Shown one piece after another: positions 55,188-63,959 of a stretch of 64,000 bases of DNA. The stretch lies in NCBI RefSeq assembly GCF_046097105.1, contig NZ_CP175562.1:1178001-1242000 (forward strand). The letters run 5' to 3'. How positions within the stretch are numbered: the stretch's first letter is position 1; each line of letters opens with the position of its first letter. This DNA comes from Natroniella sp046097105 (GTDB lineage: Bacteria > Bacillota > Halanaerobiia > Halobacteroidales > Halobacteroidaceae). The translations under genes and the position numbers were made by a program. A model generated the notes under the pieces. That model saw nothing but the letters and a program-made list of their open reading frames with translations, searched no databases and was not told where the DNA came from.

Positions 55188-55736
55188 TTACTTGTCCTCC
55201 TCTCGTATAAAACTAATTGCTGCTGTACCATATTCTTTTCTTTTAAAAATATTGTATCCTGCTGATAAATCAAACTCAACTTCTGCATCATGTTCAATTA
55301 TTATAAAGCCTGTCGGATGTAATAATTTATAATTGTTTATTTCCTCTAACGTTTTGTAATATAAATTTTGCTTTTTGTAAGGCGGATCCATAAAGATCAA
55401 ATCAAAGTTTGGTTCCAATCGTCCTACAGATTTTGTTACATCCCCTCTAATTACTTTGCTTTGACCTTGATAACCTACCATTGCTAAATTCTCTTCAATA
55501 ACCTCTATATTTTGTTTATTCTGTTCAATATAAATAACTTCATCTGCCCCTCGGCTCATTGCTTCAATGCCAACTCCACCAAAACCGGCATATAAATCCA
55601 AAAACCTTGTCCCAATTATCTCAGGGCCCAAAATATTAAATAATGCTTCTTTTGTTCTATCACTAGTTGGTCTCACATCTTTTCTATCCAATGATTTTAA
55701 ATTCCTGCCTTTATCTTGTCCAGCAATAATTCTCAT
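55188..55736 (-). CDS. rsmD: 16S rRNA guanine-N2-methyltransferase RsmD
   Basis: 182 residues. Starts MRIIAGQDKGRNL and DVRPTSDRTKEALFNIL, then motif I FLDLYAGFGGVGIEAMSRGA and motif IV FMDPPY. Methylates G966 of 16S rRNA on the 30S subunit. Between recG and coaD as in many Bacillota. Confidence 0.96.
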   Translation of the reverse strand: MRIIAGQDKGRNLKSLDRKDVRPTSDRTKEALFNILGPEIIGTRFLDLYAGFGGVGIEAMSRGADEVIYIEQNKQNIEVIEENLAMVGYQGQSKVIRGDVTKSVGRLEPNFDLIFMDPPYKKQNLYYKTLEEINNYKLLHPTGFIIIEHDAEVEFDLSAGYNIFKRKEYGTAAISFIREEDK

Positions 55737-55813
55737 TTTATCACTCCATAAGTAAGTTTCCAGTATACAATTGACAATTAAACCCTTTAGTTCTTAAAAT
55801 CAGATAGCTATTG

Positions 55814-58324
55814 CTAACTTATGTCAATTAAATCGAAATCATAATCAAAAACTTCAGTTAAAACTCGCTTAAGCAATTGATGTTTCTTTTGGACTAAATT
55901 CCGATCTCGTTCAATCAAAGCAAAAGCATCTTCTCTAGCCAACTCCAACAACTTATGATCCCGTAAAATATCAGCAACTTTCAAATCAGGCATCCCATGT
56001 TGACGCGTCCCAAAAAACTCCCCTGGCCCACGCAATTGCAAATCTTCTTCAGCAATCACAAAGCCATCATTTGATTTAGTCATGATCTTCATTCTTTCTT
56101 GACCTTCTTCAGTTGAAGGATTAGCTATTAAAATACAATAAGATTGATACTTACCTCTACCTACTCTACCACGCAGCTGATGTAGCTGGGCCAACCCAAA
56201 ACGCTGTGCATCTTCAATTACCATTATCGAAGCATTAGGCACATTAACCCCAACCTCAATTACAGTCGTAGCTACCAAGATATCTACCTTTCCTAATCTA
56301 AACTTTTCCATCATCTCTTCTTTAACCTTTGATTTTACCTGTCCATGTAACAACCCAATTTCTAAATTTGGAAAGACCTCTTCTTTTAAATAAACAGCCA
56401 ATTCAGTAGCAGACTTTATATCCAATTTTTCTGACTCTTCTACTAACGGACAGACAATATAAGCTTGACGGCCTTGTTCAATCTCTTGTCTAATAAAAGA
56501 ATAGATTCGCTGCCTTGCCTTAGCAGTTCGCCATTCAGTTACAACTGGCTTGCGACCTGGAGGTAGCTCATCAATTACTGACAGATCCAAATCTCCATAG
56601 ACCGTTAAAGCTAAAGTACGAGGAATCGGCGTTGCTGTCATTACTAAAATATCAGGGTTAGTACCCTTCTCCTGTAATAAAGCCCGTTGTTTAACCCCAA
56701 AGCGATGTTGTTCATCAATAATAGCCAATCCTAAGTTAGAGAAATTAACCCCCTCTTGAATCAAAGCATGAGTTCCAATAATAATATCAATCTCTCCTTT
56801 TTCAACTCGGGCCAACAACTCCTTCTTTTCTTTATTACTCAAACTCCCTACCAACAGGCCAATCTCTATTCCCAAAGGCTTTAACTCTTCTTTCAAACCT
56901 AAATAATGCTGTTCAGCTAAAATCTCTGTCGGGGCCATTAATCCACCCTGAAATCCAGACTGCACCGTCTTCAACAAAGCCAACGTAGCTATTACAGTCT
57001 TTCCTGCTCCTACATCCCCTTGTAGCAAACGATTCATCTGCTCTTTTTCTTCCATATCAGCCTCTATTTCAGTCCATGCTTTCTTTTGAGCTGAAGTCAA
57101 CTCAAAAGGCAATAGATCTAAAAAGTTTTCAATTAATTTATTATTAGTAAGATGCTGAATTCCTAATTTATCAGCTTTAGCTTCCTTTTTTCGCAAAGCT
57201 AAACTTAACTGCAAGACAAACAACTCTTCATAAGCAAATCGTTTGCGGGCTTGTCTCAATTTTTCTTTAGAATCAGGAAAATGAATTAAGTGCAATGCCT
57301 CCTTAATCCCTATAAAATCATATTTATTTAAAATCTCTTCAGGCAAAAATTCAGGAACATCTGCTAGATACTTATCTAAGCAATTATTAATAATCATCCT
57401 TAATCTCTTCTGGCTTACTCCTTTAGTAGCAGGGTAAACCGGTAGAATCTTTCCAGTATGTAAAGGTTCTGTTGAGTCTAATTTTTCATAGTGAGGATTA
57501 TTAATTTCAAATTGACCATAATTATACTTTACCTCTCCACTAAATAAATAAAGATCTCCCTTATTAAAAACCTTTTTGATATACTTTTGGTTAAACCAGA
57601 CCCCATATAAAATACCAGTCCCATCACTGATTCCAACCTTAATAATCGTCAATCCTCGTTTAGGTTGAATCTGATCAATCTTGACAACTTTTCCTTGAAC
57701 AGTAACCTTCAACCCACTATTCAATCGACTGATCTTTTTGCAATCACTCCAATCATTATAGTCACGAGGAAAATAATATAATAAATCCTTAGTACTATCA
57801 ATACCTAACTTCCTTAATCTTTTGGCCCAATACTCTCCAACTCCTTTAATATATTGAATAGTCTGTTGCCAAAAATCAGGTAGCTTAGTTTTTCTTTTTT
57901 CAACTTTAGAATTATTACTCAGCCTTAAATCTTGCTTTTGTTCTCTCTGTTTCTGCTTAGCTAAATTATTATAGACTAAATTAGCATGTTGGGATCTGAT
58001 TTTAACCAATTTATTCTGCTTTAATTTAAATGCTTCAATCCCTCTTATCCGTTCAGACAATTGATTAACTAACCTAATTGACTCCTTTAACTTTTGTTGG
58101 CGATCATCAATGGTTACCTTATCATAATCCTTGAATAAAAAATTTAAATTTTCAGCGATCTCTTTTATCTCATTGCTATCAGCCTTACTTATTAATTTAC
58201 TAGTCCACTCTAAGATATAAGAATCAAAACCACCAAAAACTGAAGTATTTAAACCTCTCAATTTCATTTCAATTGGTATCGGTTTGATCACCTTTTCAAG
58301 TATATCTTCTAGTTTATTATCCAT
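55814..58324 (-). CDS. recG: ATP-dependent DNA helicase RecG with extended N-terminus
   Basis: About 836 residues. The helicase part shows Walker A LLQGDVGAGKT, DEQHRFGVKQ, and QLRGRVGRG with the C-terminal GPGEFFGTRQHG wedge-interacting motif. A wedge/OB domain lies at about 190-330, preceded by YIKGVGEYWAKRLRKLGI. Compared with the about 690 residues of E. coli RecG there is an extra N-terminal helical region of about 150 residues, as known in some clostridia and plants. Regresses stalled forks and branch-migrates junctions. I start at ATG 58324; GTG 58333 is possible. Confidence 0.95.
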   Translation of the reverse strand: MDNKLEDILEKVIKPIPIEMKLRGLNTSVFGGFDSYILEWTSKLISKADSNEIKEIAENLNFLFKDYDKVTIDDRQQKLKESIRLVNQLSERIRGIEAFKLKQNKLVKIRSQHANLVYNNLAKQKQREQKQDLRLSNNSKVEKRKTKLPDFWQQTIQYIKGVGEYWAKRLRKLGIDSTKDLLYYFPRDYNDWSDCKKISRLNSGLKVTVQGKVVKIDQIQPKRGLTIIKVGISDGTGILYGVWFNQKYIKKVFNKGDLYLFSGEVKYNYGQFEINNPHYEKLDSTEPLHTGKILPVYPATKGVSQKRLRMIINNCLDKYLADVPEFLPEEILNKYDFIGIKEALHLIHFPDSKEKLRQARKRFAYEELFVLQLSLALRKKEAKADKLGIQHLTNNKLIENFLDLLPFELTSAQKKAWTEIEADMEEKEQMNRLLQGDVGAGKTVIATLALLKTVQSGFQGGLMAPTEILAEQHYLGLKEELKPLGIEIGLLVGSLSNKEKKELLARVEKGEIDIIIGTHALIQEGVNFSNLGLAIIDEQHRFGVKQRALLQEKGTNPDILVMTATPIPRTLALTVYGDLDLSVIDELPPGRKPVVTEWRTAKARQRIYSFIRQEIEQGRQAYIVCPLVEESEKLDIKSATELAVYLKEEVFPNLEIGLLHGQVKSKVKEEMMEKFRLGKVDILVATTVIEVGVNVPNASIMVIEDAQRFGLAQLHQLRGRVGRGKYQSYCILIANPSTEEGQERMKIMTKSNDGFVIAEEDLQLRGPGEFFGTRQHGMPDLKVADILRDHKLLELAREDAFALIERDRNLVQKKHQLLKRVLTEVFDYDFDLIDIS

Positions 58325-58409
58325 CAAGTCCACCCCACAAGCATCAGCTTACTGTCCTTCCCTACATATTATACCAACTATCCTTAACAATTATCAAATT
58401 ATTTCAGCC

Positions 58410-59261
58410 TTATTTCAAAAAAACAATTCCAAAAGGTGTCGGGCCAACATGAGTAGCAATCACTGGGCCAAATTGCATCATATCTACTTCTGCCCACTCA
58501 AATTGCTCAACCAAACTCTCTTTTAACTGTTCTGCTTTATCTTTATTCTTTCCATGAAGAAGAATCAACTTACTTCCTTGCTGGCCTTCTAGTTTATCTG
58601 CAACTAATTTTTTTAATTCATTATACAATCTACGTTGCCCTCTAACCTTACCACAAGGAGCAACCTCTCCTCCTTTTAAAGTTAAGATTGGCCTTATATT
58701 TAACAAATTACCCAAAAAAGCACTAGCCTTGCCAATTCTCCCACCTTTTTCTAAATAACTTAAATCATCAACAGTAAAATAAATCTCTATATCTTCTTTT
58801 AGCCTTGGAATCAAATCATCAACTAACTCTTCTACACTACTTCCAGATTTTACTGCATCAGCCACTTCCATAACCATAACTCCCAGCGAAAAAGTAGCAA
58901 CCTCCGAGTCAACTACTTCAACTTTAACCCCATCCACCATCTCAGCTGCCAAGCGCGCCGCTTCAATTGTTCCACTCAGCTTTTCTGAAAGGTGGATAGA
59001 AATTATCTCTTCATAGTCTTCAGCCAATCTTTCATATGCTTCTATAAATTTACCAATAGCTGGTTGAGAAGTTGTCGGTAAACTATCACTTTCTTCAATT
59101 ATATCTAAAAACTGCTCTGATGTAATATCAATTCTATCCTGATAAGACTCTCCCGCCCAATTAACCTCTAATGGGACCATCGTAATATCATATTTATCCA
59201 AGATTTCAATGGTCAAATCTGCTGTACTATCAGTAACTACTACTGTGTTACCCATCATCAT
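58410..59261 (-). CDS. DegV-family fatty-acid-binding protein (FakB-like)
   Basis: 283 residues. VVTDSTADLTIE at the start, DSLPTTSQPAIGKF, DSEVATFSLGVMV, and the end FGPVIATHVGPTPFGIVF, the family's fatty-acid pocket residues. FakB proteins present a bound fatty acid to FakA for phosphorylation. It is 6 nt downstream of the FakA gene, so a working pair is likely. Three consecutive ATG codons precede GNTVVV; the second or third fits GGAG better. Confidence 0.9.
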   Translation of the reverse strand: MMMGNTVVVTDSTADLTIEILDKYDITMVPLEVNWAGESYQDRIDITSEQFLDIIEESDSLPTTSQPAIGKFIEAYERLAEDYEEIISIHLSEKLSGTIEAARLAAEMVDGVKVEVVDSEVATFSLGVMVMEVADAVKSGSSVEELVDDLIPRLKEDIEIYFTVDDLSYLEKGGRIGKASAFLGNLLNIRPILTLKGGEVAPCGKVRGQRRLYNELKKLVADKLEGQQGSKLILLHGKNKDKAEQLKESLVEQFEWAEVDMMQFGPVIATHVGPTPFGIVFLK

Positions 59262-59267
59262 TCACTC

Positions 59268-60911
59268 CTATTCTATAGAAAGAATATAATAATAAATCGG
59301 TTGCTTACCATCATAAATCTCAACATCAAAATCATTATACTCCTCTTTTAAACTTGCCATTAATCCTTCCTGCTCCTCCATAGTCACATCTTGACCAGCA
59401 TAAATAGTAATTAATGAATCACTCTCTATAATCATCTCTGCTAATAAATCAAGTACTACTTGATTAAAGTTTGAACCAACCACCTCAATCTCACCTTCAG
59501 CTAAACCTAGAATATCTCCTTCATTAATTTCAGTCTCTTTAATTTTAGTATTCCTGGTAGCATAAGTTATTTCGGCAGTCTTAACAAACTGTAATTCCTC
59601 TTCCATCTCTGCACTTACCTCTTCTAGCTTGCCTTCTGGATCAAAAGAAATCATTGCACTTATTCCTTGCGGAATAGTAGTTGTCGAAACTACCTCAACC
59701 TCCTTATCTGTCAGCTCTTTAACCTGTTTAGCCGCTGAAATTACATTTTTATTATTAGGCAAGATAATAATCTGTTCAGCTGTTAGTTCTTCAACTCCTT
59801 TTAATAAATCCTGAGTACTAGGGTTCATAGTTTGACCACCTTTTAATACATACCCTACTCCAAGACTTTCAAAAATCTCTTTTAAGCCATCACCTGCAGC
59901 TACAGCTAAAATTGCTAAACCATCTTCTCTTTCTTCAACTTTTTGATTTACTTCAACATCTTCAATTTCTTGCTTTTTCTGATGCTGATCAGCCATATTA
60001 TCTATCTTTATTTTGGTTAATTGTCCATACTTCAAGCCTATCTCTAAAACTTTTCCTGGATGCTCAGTATGAATATGAACCTTTAGAATACCATCTGCCT
60101 CTACAACCAATAATGAATCCCCATAATCAACTATTAACTCTCTAAAATCATTAACTGCAATTGCAGCATCTTTAATAATGAATTCAGTACAATAACCGAA
60201 TTCTATTTCCCCCTCAGTAAATACAACCTCTTGTTGCTTATCTTCAAAATCTTGCTGTTGATATTCAACCTTCTCTTCAGCAACAATCCCATATAATAAT
60301 CCTGTTAAAAATATTTGATAGCCTTTTCCTCCAGCATCTACTACACCAGCTTCTTTTAAAGTATCAAATAATTCTGGAGTCCTCTTAACGCTTTCTTCAG
60401 CTTCTTTAATTACTTCTTTTAAGAACTTAACCATATTCGCTTCTTCAGCTATCTGCTCTGCTTTATTACCTACATCTTTAGCCACTGTCAAAATTGTCCC
60501 CTCAACAGGTCTCATTACAGCTTGATATGCTTTATCAGCTGCTTGCCCTAAAGCATCCGCTAAAATCTGATTAGTTAATACTTCAGCATTGCCAATTCCA
60601 TCAGCAAACCCTTTTAATAGCTGGGATAAAATTACTCCTGAATTTCCTCTAGCCCCCATTAAAGCTCCTTTGGCCAACTGATCTGCTAGCTCACCTACTG
60701 TCTCAGCCTCACTATTTTCTACATATGCTATTGCATCTGATAAGGTTAGACTCATATTTGTCCCAGTATCACCATCAGGAACTGGAAAAACATTTAAATT
60801 ATTAAGTTCTTCTTCTGCTTCTTTTAAATAATTCCCAGCTATTATTAACATCTGTTTAAAATCTACTGTATCTAATTGTTCAATATATTTTTTTGAATAT
60901 TTAGGTAACAT
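59268..60911 (-). CDS. fakA: Fatty acid kinase catalytic subunit (DAK2/DegV-type, YloV)
   Basis: About 547 residues. The N-terminal DAK2 kinase domain has FPVPDGDTGTNMSLTL (metal/ATP Asp residues), MGARGNSGVILSQLLKGF and VVDAGGKGYQIFL. A middle domain with VHIHTEHPGKVL, and a C-terminal DegV-like domain (about 340-547). Phosphorylates FakB-bound fatty acids so exogenous acids can enter phospholipid synthesis. Overlaps the end of the Asp23 gene by a few nt, in the conserved order asp23-fakA-degV. Confidence 0.93.
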   Translation of the reverse strand: MLPKYSKKYIEQLDTVDFKQMLIIAGNYLKEAEEELNNLNVFPVPDGDTGTNMSLTLSDAIAYVENSEAETVGELADQLAKGALMGARGNSGVILSQLLKGFADGIGNAEVLTNQILADALGQAADKAYQAVMRPVEGTILTVAKDVGNKAEQIAEEANMVKFLKEVIKEAEESVKRTPELFDTLKEAGVVDAGGKGYQIFLTGLLYGIVAEEKVEYQQQDFEDKQQEVVFTEGEIEFGYCTEFIIKDAAIAVNDFRELIVDYGDSLLVVEADGILKVHIHTEHPGKVLEIGLKYGQLTKIKIDNMADQHQKKQEIEDVEVNQKVEEREDGLAILAVAAGDGLKEIFESLGVGYVLKGGQTMNPSTQDLLKGVEELTAEQIIILPNNKNVISAAKQVKELTDKEVEVVSTTTIPQGISAMISFDPEGKLEEVSAEMEEELQFVKTAEITYATRNTKIKETEINEGDILGLAEGEIEVVGSNFNQVVLDLLAEMIIESDSLITIYAGQDVTMEEQEGLMASLKEEYNDFDVEIYDGKQPIYYYILSIE

Positions 60912-61269
60912 TATCAACTCTCACTCCCTGAACATTAATATTAACTTCTAACACATTAACTCCTGTCTTCTCTTTTAAAGTATACTTAACTCTCTCAATT
61001 ATATTGTTAGCTACTTCTGATATCTTAACTCCATACTCTACAATAATAAATAAATCGACCTTAACCCCTTCATCAATAATTTCTATATTAACACCCTGGC
61101 TAAGGTTTTCAGTACCTAACAATTGACTTAAACCATCTTGAATCCCTTGTTTAGCCATACCAACTAACCCATAACATTCCATTGCAGCCAATACAGCTAT
61201 AACTGAAATAACATCTTTGGAAATATTGATCATTCCCAATTCATTTGATAATTTTTGCTTAGTAGACAT
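60901..61269 (-). CDS. Asp23/Gls24 family envelope-stress protein (YloU)
   Basis: 122 residues. ISKDVISVIAVLAAMECYGL, QGVNIEIIDEGVKVDLFIIV and VEVNINVQGV define the Asp23 fold. A cytoplasmic or membrane-associated protein linked to the cell envelope; in this place it is the constant neighbour of fakA. GGAGGG upstream. Confidence 0.93.
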   Translation of the reverse strand: MSTKQKLSNELGMINISKDVISVIAVLAAMECYGLVGMAKQGIQDGLSQLLGTENLSQGVNIEIIDEGVKVDLFIIVEYGVKISEVANNIIERVKYTLKEKTGVNVLEVNINVQGVRVDNVT

Positions 61270-61296
61270 TACTATCCCTCCTTTCTTTTGACATAT

Positions 61297-61497
61297 TTAA
61301 TTATTATCTTCTAACTTCTTTAATTCAATTAGTAATTCTTCTAAATTAACTTGATTAATCTCTGCTACTATCTCTAAGCTATCTGAACTAGCTCCTACAC
61401 ACCTAGCACAATCCAAATTATACATTGCCAAAACTTCATTCGCTGCTGGATAGTGCTGTACCAGTTCTAAAATAGAAGTCTGTTTAGTAATTTTCAT
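61297..61497 (-). CDS. DUF1858 domain protein
   Basis: 66 residues: ITKQTSILELVQHYPAANEV, LAMYNLDCARCVGAS, then SLEIVAEINQVNLEELLIEL. Complete DUF1858 domain with C-A-R-C, thought to bind a metal or act in redox. Function unknown. First gene of the block leading to asp23-fakA, 27 nt upstream. Confidence 0.88.
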   Translation of the reverse strand: MKITKQTSILELVQHYPAANEVLAMYNLDCARCVGASSDSLEIVAEINQVNLEELLIELKKLEDNN

Positions 61498-61664
61498 TTT
61501 CTCCCTCCTACTCTAACTATTATTCAATAAATCTTAATAAAAACCTTCTTAATATAACAAAATACCAGATTATACTTGCTTGTTACCTGCTATTTATGTT
61601 AAAATATTTAAGTGGTTATATTGGTGTTTATTATAAATTGATATAGATTAAGGAGGTGCAAATA

Positions 61665-61895
61665 ATGGCAAGGTTCTGTGAAGTATGCGGCAAAGGTTCT
61701 AATAAAAGTAATGCAGTTACTCGTAGAGGTAAAGCTAAAAAAGAAGGTGGAGTAGGTCGTAATGTAACAGGTCGTTCTAGAAGAACCCAAAAACCTAACT
61801 TACAAAAAGTTAAAGCTATTGTTGAGGGTTCTCCAAAAAGGATTAAGGTCTGTACTTCTTGTTTAAAAGCAGGAAAGGTAGAAAGAGCATATTAA
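61665..61895 (+). CDS. rpmB: 50S ribosomal protein L28
   Basis: 76 residues beginning MARFCEVCGKGSNKSNAVTR, with zinc-ribbon Cys pairs (CEVCG ... CTSCLKAG, the C+ form), and basic middle VGRNVTGRSRRTQKPNLQ. A late-assembly ribosomal subunit protein. ATG 61665 follows AAGGAGG; promoter about 61579-61608 (TTGCTT ... TAAAAT). Divergent from the DUF1858 block. Confidence 0.97.
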   Translation: MARFCEVCGKGSNKSNAVTRRGKAKKEGGVGRNVTGRSRRTQKPNLQKVKAIVEGSPKRIKVCTSCLKAGKVERAY

Positions 61896-61898
61896 AAA

Positions 61899-61925
61899 AA
61901 GAAGGGCCAACTTGGCCCTTCTTTT
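61899..61925 (+). terminator. rpmB terminator
   Basis: AAGAAGGGCCAA / TTGGCCCTTCTT perfect stem, one loop base, then TTTTT. Contains two GGGCCAA words. Confidence 0.92.
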
Positions 61926-62017
61926 TAATTATTAAGTAAATACTTTTTTAGAAATTATAGATGTTTTTTAATTTTACTCTTTTTAAATCAGTACTTAGCC
62001 TCACACTTACCCTCACG

Positions 62018-62203
62018 CTATGACGACAGGTTTTTTACTTCATCTTCTTTAATTAAACAAGATAAAGGAGCTATCGTCATTAAAGGTAGTTCTATTGCTT
62101 CTAAAGTTGCTCTTTGCTCAATAATATAAGTCACTTCATAAGTCAAACATTCCAACTGATCCTTGATCTGAACTAGATCACCAACTTCAATCATAGATTT
62201 CAT
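62018..62203 (-). CDS. Small hypothetical protein, KOW-like start
   Basis: 61 residues: MIEVGDLVQIKDQLECLTYE (an SH3-like strand pattern), then VTYIIEQRATLEAIELPL and a polar end. No ribosome site is evident before ATG 62203 or ATG 62194. Composition is protein-like; family unknown. Confidence 0.45.
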   Translation of the reverse strand: MKSMIEVGDLVQIKDQLECLTYEVTYIIEQRATLEAIELPLMTIAPLSCLIKEDEVKNLSS

Positions 62204-62246
62204 TAAACCCAGTCTTAAATGTATAGATAAACAATACCATTAATCT

Positions 62247-62310
62247 ACAATTGATAGTTAAAACCTTTAAAACATCTTTGTTTTAAGAATTATCTTTAAT
62301 TATCAATTGT
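62247..62310. repeat. Inverted repeat in an intergenic region
   Basis: ACAATTGATAGTTAAA and TTTAATTATCAATTGT, 16-bp arms with one mismatch, with an inner TTTAAAAC/GTTTTAAG pair. A related start, ACAATTGACAATTAAA, is at about 55763. 62311-62523 shows nothing else. Confidence 0.5.
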
Positions 62311-62523
62311 AAATTCTCTTTATTATAACTTGTTTATCTAGGTAAAAAAGACTAGTTCCCCCCTTTTTTTAAATGAATTTCGTTTGTTATATTATATTCT
62401 ATATAAAACCAAATAATAACTAGTATTAAGGGGATCGATAGATTAGTTTAATATATAATTTTCTAATTGACCTGCTTTTTATTGATATAATGTGTCACTT
62501 TTCGTTCGTAAAAGAATGTATTT

Positions 62524-62557
62524 TTGTAGGGGCAGGTCTCTGTGCCTGCCCCTACAA
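62524..62557. repeat. Dispersed palindromic repeat (copy 2)
   Basis: TTGTAGGGGCAGG-TCTCTGTG-CCTGCCCCTACAA: 13-bp perfect stem, much richer in G+C than its surroundings. Same framework as 21131-21158. Confidence 0.8.
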
Positions 62558-62674
62558 ATATCATTTCTACCCGCCAAATCAAAAGTGCCACATTATTGTA
62601 ATAAAACTTAACTTTAAGATCAAAAACCACCTTAAAATTAACATATGTAATTAAAGAACGTAAATTTACTAAGG

Positions 62675-63316
62675 TTAATATTCCGACTTAGAAATACCCT
62701 TCCCAATCCAATCAATCAAGTGCTTACGGCTAAAATGCCACTGCCTACCCAATTTTCTTCCTGGTACTTGATACTTTTTAAGTATCTCGGTTAAGGTTCT
62801 AGTACTGACCCCTAATAATTCACTTGCTTCTTTAAAGTCTAAGATATCCTTATTCATTACCTCCCTATCCTCTAATTTCTTATATAAGTTGTATTCAGAT
62901 AATTCTAATTGATAGACAAAAACTTCTCTTAACCTCTTTTTGCAGTCATACTGTAACTCTTTGTTGATACTACTCAACTCTGCCTTACCTAGATACTTAT
63001 ACTCATCCGTATCTAATTTAATAAAAGTGTAGATTGGAGAAGGCTTAATTAAGTAATTACTTAAAGCCAAATTACCACCAGTCAATTCCTGTTCACCCTC
63101 TAACCCTTCAGCTGTATAATAAAAGAAATCTTCTTTTAAGCGATCATGATAAGGATTTGTCTTTTTCCAGTTACTTAAATCTGAAAATAAAACTATATAG
63201 CCTGGATTCTCTGCTGTTCCAGTATATTTAATCCCCCTACTAGTATTAACTTTTAACTTCTTATAAATACTCTCTTGAGAATATACTTCTTCTACAACTA
63301 AATCAGCTTCATTCAC
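62675..63316 (-). CDS. SRA/ScoMcrA-like domain fused to an excisionase-type HTH
   Basis: 213 residues. The N-terminal about 120 (GIKYTGTAENPGYIVLFSDL, DFFYYTAEGLEGEQELTGGN, ALSNYLIKPSPIYTF, YKYLGKAELSS) resemble SRA-type modified-base-binding domains found in restriction proteins. The C-terminal about 55 (LDFKEASELLGVSTRTLTEI ... PGRKLGRQWHFSRKHLIDWI) are a clear helix_turn_helix_17/excisionase domain. A DNA-binding regulator or a modified-DNA sensor. The HTH is firm, the SRA call is by eye. AGGAGG upstream. Confidence 0.65.
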   Translation of the reverse strand: MNEADLVVEEVYSQESIYKKLKVNTSRGIKYTGTAENPGYIVLFSDLSNWKKTNPYHDRLKEDFFYYTAEGLEGEQELTGGNLALSNYLIKPSPIYTFIKLDTDEYKYLGKAELSSINKELQYDCKKRLREVFVYQLELSEYNLYKKLEDREVMNKDILDFKEASELLGVSTRTLTEILKKYQVPGRKLGRQWHFSRKHLIDWIGKGISKSEY

Positions 63317-63412
63317 CTTATTACCTCCTAAAATTTGCTTTTATCCTATTATATCAATTAATTACTTTTATTGTCAATTGATTTCGTTCCTTTTCTGCTA
63401 ACTTGCTATTAA

Positions 63413-63495
63413 GTCTGAGGTTAAGGTTAAGGTTGAGTTTAAGCCAACCATTAAAACATACCTCATTAGCTTTTATTTAAACCTAATCTTAATCC
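63413..63495. repeat. GGTTAAG-rich imperfect inverted repeat (copy 2)
   Basis: GAGGTTAAGGTTAAGGTTGAG followed, about 35 nt on, by TTTAAACCTAATCTTAATCC as an imperfect complement. Compare 32897-32965. Confidence 0.5.
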
Positions 63496-63512
63496 CCTAT
63501 GAAATAGAAAAA

Positions 63513-63535
63513 ACTGAGCTTAAAATAAGCTCAGT
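63513..63535 (-). terminator. ndk terminator overlapping the stop codon
   Basis: ACTGAGCTTA / TAAGCTCAGT stem; TTTTTTC follows on the minus strand. The stem begins inside the stop codon region of ndk. Confidence 0.85.
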
Positions 63536-63959
63536 CTCTATAAGTATAAATTTCATCTGCATCAAAATATAAATCAATCTCCCTTTTAGCACTTTCATTA
63601 CTATCTGAAGCATGTACAATGTTACCAGAATCTAAATTCAAAGCAAAATCTCCTCTAATAGTACCTGGTTTAGCTTCAATGGGATCAGTTGCTCCATTCA
63701 AATTTCTAATAATTTGAATAGCTTCTTCTCCTGCAATTACCATTGCTACTATTGGAGCTTCAGTTATGTATGAGATTAAATCATCAAAAAAAGATTTCCC
63801 TTGATGCTCTTGATAATGAGTTGTTGCTAACTTTTCATCCATCCACATCATCTTCATAGCTTGTATCTCCAATCCTTTAGCTTCAAATCTAGCTATAACC
63901 CTACCAATCTTATGATTCAATACTCCATCAGGCTTAATTAATACTAATGATTGTTCCAT
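63531..63959 (-). CDS. ndk: Nucleoside-diphosphate kinase
   Basis: 142 residues, normal length. MEQSLVLIKPDGVLNHKIG, GPV-like GEEAIQIIRNLNGATDP, PGTIRGDF and the active-site His in NIVHASDS. Balances NTP pools by phospho-histidine transfer. I start at ATG 63959, 7 nt after GGAGGG; an in-frame codon at 63974 lies upstream of that site. Confidence 0.96.
   Translation of the reverse strand: MEQSLVLIKPDGVLNHKIGRVIARFEAKGLEIQAMKMMWMDEKLATTHYQEHQGKSFFDDLISYITEAPIVAMVIAGEEAIQIIRNLNGATDPIEAKPGTIRGDFALNLDSGNIVHASDSNESAKREIDLYFDADEIYTYRD

Noticed and set aside
59629..60145. Plus-strand frames opposite fakA
   Set aside because: Conserved FakA coding on the other strand accounts for the openness.
62247..62310. 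MITE with target duplication
   Set aside because: Arms are clear, but I could not find a flanking direct repeat or a second full copy in the window.
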